From JACRIK01 sp040753835 (lineage in GTDB: Bacteria > Planctomycetota > MHYJ01 > JACQXL01): a stretch of 17,999 nt of DNA. Numbering within the stretch: the first letter of the stretch is position 1; each line of letters begins with the position of its first letter. The notes beneath the pieces were generated by a model. That model saw nothing but the letters and a program-made list of their open reading frames with translations. It made no database searches and was not told where the DNA came from. The DNA is taken from the NCBI GenBank assembly GCA_040753835.1, contig JBFMDM010000039.1, forward strand, positions 1 to 17,999, given 5' to 3'. Position numbers and translations under genes: made by a program. Shown one piece after another: positions 14,280 to 17,999 of the stretch.

Positions 14280-15230
14280 ATGAATAAAATTATTCTGATA
14301 CTATTAAGTGGTTTAATCATAATCGGATGCAGCTCCACTAATAAAGAGGAATTATCAGCCGAAACATGGTTTCAACATGGTCGCCTCTTAGCAGGATACG
14401 AAAGACATGACGAAGCAATTTTAGCATATAATAAAGCTATAGAGATTAAACCTGATTACGCCTTGCCTTATAGTGACCGCGGTAGGGTCAAATACCTAAA
14501 AGGAAACATTGCGGGTGCTATCGACGATTTAAATAAAGCTATAGAATTGAAACCTGATTATGCTGAGGCTTATTATTGCCGCGGAACAGTAAAAGCCAAC
14601 CAAAACGATTTCGGTGGCGCCATCAAAGATTTCACAAAGACAATAGAAATCCAACCTGATTACGCTGCAGCGTATTATAACCGAGGCTCAGCCAACGTTA
14701 AACAAAACAACTATGACAGTGCGCTCTCCGACTATATCAAGTTCATAGAACTAAAGCCTGATTATGGTATGGCTTATTACAATCGCGGGAGCATCTATCA
14801 AAGTAAAAATGAAATGGATAAAGCGTTGCTCGACTATAATAAGGCCATCGAGTTAGACCCGGAACTAGCGGATGCATACGGAAACCGCGGAGCGATCTAT
14901 TGTGCTATGAAAAAACCGGATAGAGCGTTAGCTGATTTAAATAAAGCAATCAAATTGAATCCAAACGAGGCAAAATATTATAATAATCGAGGTCTTGCCT
15001 ATCAACAGGAGAATAAGATTGATATTGCTATTGCTAATTTAACTAAGGCGCTTGAATTAAATCCAAACGATGCGGACTTTTATCATAATCGAGGTCGTGC
15101 CTATCAACTAAATGACAAGATTGATCAGGCCATCGCTGATTGGGAACAATCTATAAAACTCGACCATTCTCAAGAAAAAGAATTAAGACCTTTTATAGAG
15201 AAGGCAAGGCAGGCTAAGGAAAACAAGTAA
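14280..15230 (+). CDS. TPR-repeat lipoprotein
   Basis: 316 residues. The signal peptide ends in LIIIGC (C17), so this is a lipoprotein. Eight consecutive 34-residue tetratricopeptide repeats follow (about 28-299), with the pattern AYYNRG...G..D.AI.DYNKAIELKPD; only a short Lys-rich tail remains. This is a protein-protein scaffold and probably faces the periplasm. Nearest-neighbour context (metalloprotease lipoprotein upstream, same strand, 71-bp gap) suggests but does not prove a shared role. No Shine-Dalgarno is visible before the ATG. The coding sequence is clearly more AT-rich than the genes on either side. Function unknown. Confidence 0.9.
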   Translation: MNKIILILLSGLIIIGCSSTNKEELSAETWFQHGRLLAGYERHDEAILAYNKAIEIKPDYALPYSDRGRVKYLKGNIAGAIDDLNKAIELKPDYAEAYYCRGTVKANQNDFGGAIKDFTKTIEIQPDYAAAYYNRGSANVKQNNYDSALSDYIKFIELKPDYGMAYYNRGSIYQSKNEMDKALLDYNKAIELDPELADAYGNRGAIYCAMKKPDRALADLNKAIKLNPNEAKYYNNRGLAYQQENKIDIAIANLTKALELNPNDADFYHNRGRAYQLNDKIDQAIADWEQSIKLDHSQEKELRPFIEKARQAKENK

Positions 15231-15252
15231 TTCTCCTGGCCTCCATTATAAA

Positions 15253-15328
15253 GTATTATTCGTGTCATTCGTCGTATTCGTGTTCATTCGTGGTTAGTAT
15301 TTTGTATTTAATCTGTGCAATCTGTGGC
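15253..15328. repeat. Degenerate short tandem repeats in the TPR-dinG gap
   Basis: The ATTCGTG motif occurs repeatedly at intervals of about 9-10 bp (15257-15293), followed by the 9-bp direct repeat AATCTGTGC/AATCTGTGG (15310-15327). The CCACAGATTGC 11-mer on its minus strand also occurs on the plus strand at 11469-11479, after rarA. Confidence 0.5.
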
Positions 15329-15344
15329 TTACTGAATTTGATTT

Positions 15345-17438
15345 ATGCTTGATACCAAGGCCATCTTCGGGCCCAAGGGCCTGCTGGCCCAGAAATTCTC
15401 GGCCTACGAATACCGGCCTGAACAGGTGGAGATGTTTGAAGGCATCTGCCAGGCCATCGCTAAAAACCGCCATTTGGTGGTGGAAGCCGGCACCGGCATC
15501 GGCAAGACATTCGCCTACCTCATCCCGGCCATCTACCAGTCGCTGTCCACCAAAAAGCCGGTTATCGTCTCCACCAATACCATCAACCTTCAGGAACAGA
15601 TTGCCTATAAGGATATCCCGTTCCTGCAATCAGTCCTACCTGATAAGTTCACCGCGGTCTTAGCCAAGGGTCGCTCCAATTACATCTGCCAGCGCCGGCT
15701 GGAACGGGCGATGCATCACCAGATGGAGATGTTTGAGCAGATGGCCGAGCGGGAGGAGTTGCTCAAGATACAGCAAATGGTAATAAATCAGACCCTGCAC
15801 AAAAAGCGGCTCTGGGATGGGTCTTTATCATCCTTTGACTGGGTGCCGTCTGGAGGTGTCTGGGACAAAATCTGCGCCGAGAGCGATAACTGCGCCGGCA
15901 AGAAATGCGGCCATTATGGCATCTGTTTCTACCAGAAGGCCCGCTCGCAACTCTGGCTGGCCAATATCATCGTGGTCAACCACCCGCTCCTGATTATTGA
16001 CGCGGCGATGCGCTATGAGAATGAGGTCAACCTCCTGCCCAATTACGAGACCGTGGTGATTGACGAGGCGCACCGGCTGGAATCAGTGGCCCAAAAACAC
16101 CTCGGCCTTGAGCTCTCCAACTATCAGGTCAATTACCTGCTCAACTCCCTGTGGGGGCAAAAGAAGAAGTCCCCGCCTTTGGCACGGCTCGCCCTGCGCT
16201 CGCCTCCCCGAAAGCATTCGGGGAAGCCGGCGGGGGGCGGCGGGTTCCTGCATTTTATCCCTCATAAGATTACCAAGGCGCAGGAATGCAAGACCTTGGT
16301 GGAACAGACGCACGAGGCGGCCCTGAACTTCTTTGACCAGGTATTATACTGGCACAACCACAAGGCGCCGGAGAACGGACGGGTCAAGCACAAGGACTTT
16401 ATCGCCAACACCCTCAGCCCGGTTCTTCTGAAACTCCACTTCTCGCTCAAGGAACTGAAGTCAGCGCTGACCAAAAGAAAGTTGAAGTTAAAAGAGGTAG
16501 ACGAGACCGAACTGGACGCCTTTATCAAACGCACGCTCGGCTTTGCCCAGATAATAGAAAAGTTTATCAAGCAGTCCGGCGCTGAAGAAGGCCAGGAGGT
16601 CTACTGGGTAGAGTTAGCAAAATATCGTCGGGCACAGCCCAAGGTCACGTTGATGAGCGCGCCTCTAAAGGTCAATACCCTGATTAAGGAGATTCTGCTA
16701 CCCGAAAGGGTCAAATCCGCCATATTCACCAGCGCCACGTTATCCACTTCTAAGAAGGATGGATTATCCTACATTAAAGAAACCCTGGGCATAGAGGATT
16801 CGGCGGACATCATCCTTGACTCGCCCTTTAATTACCAGAAGCAGGTCAAGGTCTATATCACTTCCAACACGCCTGACCCGAACCGCAAGGACGAGTTTGA
16901 ACCCGTGGCCAGCGAGAAGATAATGAAATACCTCCAGATGAGCCAGGGCCGGGCCTTTGTCCTGTTTACCAGTTACGACCTGATGCGCCGGGTGCACGAC
17001 CGGATTTATCCGCTCCTGATGGCCAAGGGCATCCCGCTCTATATGCAGGGACGGGATATGCCGCGGCATCAGATGCTGGAGGAATTCAAGAGCAACATCG
17101 GCTCGGTCATCTTGGGCGCGGACAGTTTTTGGCAGGGCGTGGACGTGCCGGGTGAGGCCCTGGAAAACATCATCATCACCAAACTCCCCTTCCCGGTGCC
17201 CGGCGAACCTTTGGTCGAGGCGCGGATGGAGGAGATGGAGCGCGCCGGCGTGGACTCATTCAAGAACTATTTCCTGCCCGAGGCCATCCTGAAACTCCGG
17301 CAGGGATTCGGCCGGCTCATCCGGACCAAGACCGACAAAGGCATTATCGTCATCCTGGACAACCGGGTGGTGACCAAGAACTACGGCAAATTGTTCCTCC
17401 AGGCCCTGCCCAAATGCCCGGTGGTCGTGGAAGCGTAA
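15345..17438 (+). CDS. dinG: DinG-family ATP-dependent DNA helicase (iron-sulfur XPD-like)
   Basis: 697 residues. Superfamily 2 helicase motifs are in order: Walker A EAGTGIGKT (47-55), motif Ia VSTNTINLQEQ (75-85), DEAH at 240-243, SAIFTSATLS (motif III-like, mid-protein), GADSFWQGVDVPGE (motif V) and LRQGFGRLIRT (motif VI). Four cysteines spaced as in DinG, C115, C183, C188 and C194, should hold a 4Fe-4S cluster; C177 is additional. DinG unwinds 5'-3' and removes R-loops and G-quadruplexes. Residues about 276-297, after the arch-entry segment, are an Arg/Pro/Gly-rich stretch encoded by nested palindromes and look inserted. No Shine-Dalgarno precedes the ATG at 15345. The DinG subclass is inferred; YoaA-like function is possible. 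Confidence 0.92.
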   Translation: MLDTKAIFGPKGLLAQKFSAYEYRPEQVEMFEGICQAIAKNRHLVVEAGTGIGKTFAYLIPAIYQSLSTKKPVIVSTNTINLQEQIAYKDIPFLQSVLPDKFTAVLAKGRSNYICQRRLERAMHHQMEMFEQMAEREELLKIQQMVINQTLHKKRLWDGSLSSFDWVPSGGVWDKICAESDNCAGKKCGHYGICFYQKARSQLWLANIIVVNHPLLIIDAAMRYENEVNLLPNYETVVIDEAHRLESVAQKHLGLELSNYQVNYLLNSLWGQKKKSPPLARLALRSPPRKHSGKPAGGGGFLHFIPHKITKAQECKTLVEQTHEAALNFFDQVLYWHNHKAPENGRVKHKDFIANTLSPVLLKLHFSLKELKSALTKRKLKLKEVDETELDAFIKRTLGFAQIIEKFIKQSGAEEGQEVYWVELAKYRRAQPKVTLMSAPLKVNTLIKEILLPERVKSAIFTSATLSTSKKDGLSYIKETLGIEDSADIILDSPFNYQKQVKVYITSNTPDPNRKDEFEPVASEKIMKYLQMSQGRAFVLFTSYDLMRRVHDRIYPLLMAKGIPLYMQGRDMPRHQMLEEFKSNIGSVILGADSFWQGVDVPGEALENIIITKLPFPVPGEPLVEARMEEMERAGVDSFKNYFLPEAILKLRQGFGRLIRTKTDKGIIVILDNRVVTKNYGKLFLQALPKCPVVVEA
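16171..16235. repeat. Nested palindromic element inside dinG
   Basis: An inner hairpin TCCCCGAA-AGCA-TTCGGGGA (16205-16224) lies between outer arms CCCCGCC (16171-16177) and GGCGGGG (16229-16235). The inner hairpin is nearly the same as the one upstream of rpsI. The reading frame passes through without a stop. Confidence 0.6.
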
Positions 17439-17464
17439 AAAACACCTCTTTTCACCAGTTTTTT
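17437..17464. terminator. Weak A/T-stem hairpin at the end of dinG
   Basis: AAAAAAC (17437-17443) and GTTTTTT (17458-17464) can pair across 14 nt directly over the dinG stop. The plus strand ends in a T-run as in an intrinsic terminator, but the stem is almost entirely A:U, so it would be weak. Confidence 0.3.
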
Positions 17465-17506
17465 GCCATAACGCAATAAATCTAAAGCGGTTACGTAAAT
17501 AAATGA

Positions 17507-17611
17507 CCCTTGGACGGAATCTTTCCGTCCTTGGACGGATTCTTTCCGCCCTTGGACGAACTCATTCCGTCCTTGGACGAACTCATTCCGTCCTTGGACG
17601 AACTCTTTCCG
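17507..17611. repeat. Tandem array A: five 21-bp units
   Basis: Five contiguous units of the form YCCTTGGACGRAxTCxTTCCG start at 17507, 17528, 17549, 17570 and 17591; units 4 and 5 differ at one base. Most units contain partial self-complementarity (GGACGGA/TTCCGTCC). The array opens with CCCTTGG and is followed by CCAAGGG (17612-17618), so its ends are inverted. Being a multiple of three, it is open on both strands, which creates spurious heptapeptide ORFs. Confidence 0.9.
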
Positions 17612-17628
17612 CCAAGGGGGGGTATATA

Positions 17629-17803
17629 GGGCTCTCCTACACGGGGGATTGGGCTCCTCTATGGGGGTGTGGGGCACCCCTATGCGGGGAGTAGGACTCC
17701 CATATATGAGGTGTGGGGCAGGACTATACGGGGAGTTGGGCATATCTATATGAGGAGTTGAGCATACCTATATGGGGTGATGGACTCCTCTATACGGGGT
17801 GCT
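17629..17803. repeat. Tandem array B: eight degenerate 22-bp units
   Basis: Units begin at 17629, 17651, 17672, 17694, 17716, 17738, 17760 and 17782. All are 22 bp except the second (21 bp). The consensus is roughly GGGCWYYCCTATAYGGGGRGTT, with CTAT/TATA followed by a G-run best conserved. There are no unique spacers. The array begins 17 bp after array A. The rest of the 17439-17910 gap (17804-17910) shows nothing I can name. Confidence 0.85.
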
Positions 17804-17910
17804 GGGGATGGGGGTATCCTGTTAAAATGGTATCTGGAATTGATAAAACCGTGCCATATAAAAAGGTAATAATTGGATTACAGAGAAAGGTAGGTATCAC
17901 CGGCATAGAA

Positions 17911-17999
17911 CTATTTATGAGATTTCCATTTATTGATTGTCTTTATTGCCTGCTCACTGGTATATAAACCACTTCCATCGATTAATTTCTCTATTTCCT
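17911..17999 (-). CDS. 3' end of a minus-strand gene (5' truncated by window)
   Basis: On the minus strand a frame entering at 17997 reads EIEKLIDGSGLYTSEQAIKT and ends at a TAG at 17911-17913, 28 residues in all. The composition (charged, helical, AT-rich codons) looks coding, and the frames around it close quickly. Too little is visible to assign a family. Confidence 0.4.
   Translation of the reverse strand, partial: EIEKLIDGSGLYTSEQAIKTINKWKSHK

Noticed and set aside
17381..17743. Minus-strand 120-codon open frame with EFVQGRN-type heptapeptide repeats
   Set aside because: It arises because the 21-bp array has a period divisible by three and is open on both strands. It overlaps the end of dinG and has no ribosome binding site.
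17507..17803. CRISPR array
   Set aside because: The units are contiguous, with no unique spacers of regular length, and there are no cas genes nearby.
17713..17967. Plus-strand 84-codon open frame after the arrays
   Set aside because: Its first third is translated from the 22-bp array, the rest shows no coding character, and it overlaps the more convincing minus-strand gene end.

Overview
The window looks like a chromosomal segment from an uncultured, probably anaerobic, Gram-negative-type bacterium. The envelope evidence is an HldE heptose-activation enzyme, two or three lipoproteins and a degenerate LytM/NlpD-like protein. The anaerobic evidence is a benzoyl-CoA reductase-type enzyme pair. 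The RCC1-repeat secreted protein, TPR lipoprotein and HEXXH 'DUF4953-type' metalloprotease resemble gene content of Planctomycetota/PVC-like environmental genomes. That placement is an impression; no rRNA or other taxonomic marker is present beyond ribosomal proteins S9 and L13.

Layout. 1-1791 (+): the 3' end of an unrecognised gene, translationally coupled (ATGA) to an ATP-grasp, PGM1-like ligase. This gene converges with and overlaps hldE by 6 bp. 1786-3267 (-): hldE. 3394-4884 (-): an RCC1 seven-blade secreted protein preceded by a 58-aa membrane/signal-peptide ORF. 4960-5988 (-): rpsI and rplM, separated by a repeat-rich spacer and preceded by a plausible sigma70 promoter. 6122-9930 (-): a tightly packed operon reading BzdN/BcrC-like, BzdO/BcrB-like, LytM-like, FmdB-like zinc ribbon, HIT protein. 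It has a good promoter at 9968-9996, but no ATPase activator subunit for the reductase is in the window. 10068-17438 (+): rarA (apparently leaderless), a large lipoprotein zinc metalloprotease, a TPR lipoprotein and a DinG-family helicase. 17439-17999: two adjacent tandem-repeat arrays (21 bp x5 and 22 bp x8), then the 3' end of a minus-strand gene.

The most notable signal is structural. Short palindromic elements occur between genes and also inside open reading frames without breaking them. The CCCCGTTAGA-type inverted repeat between rplM and rpsI recurs in the metalloprotease, where it encodes an extra linker. The TCCCGAA-N4-TTCGGGA hairpin upstream of rpsI recurs inside dinG as part of a GC-rich in-frame insert. 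Further palindromes sit in rarA and in the N-terminal coding region of the LytM-like gene. This resembles the behaviour of Rickettsia palindromic elements, small palindromes tolerated as protein linkers, but the families here are not ones I recognise.

No tRNA, rRNA, CRISPR array, transposase or integrase was found.
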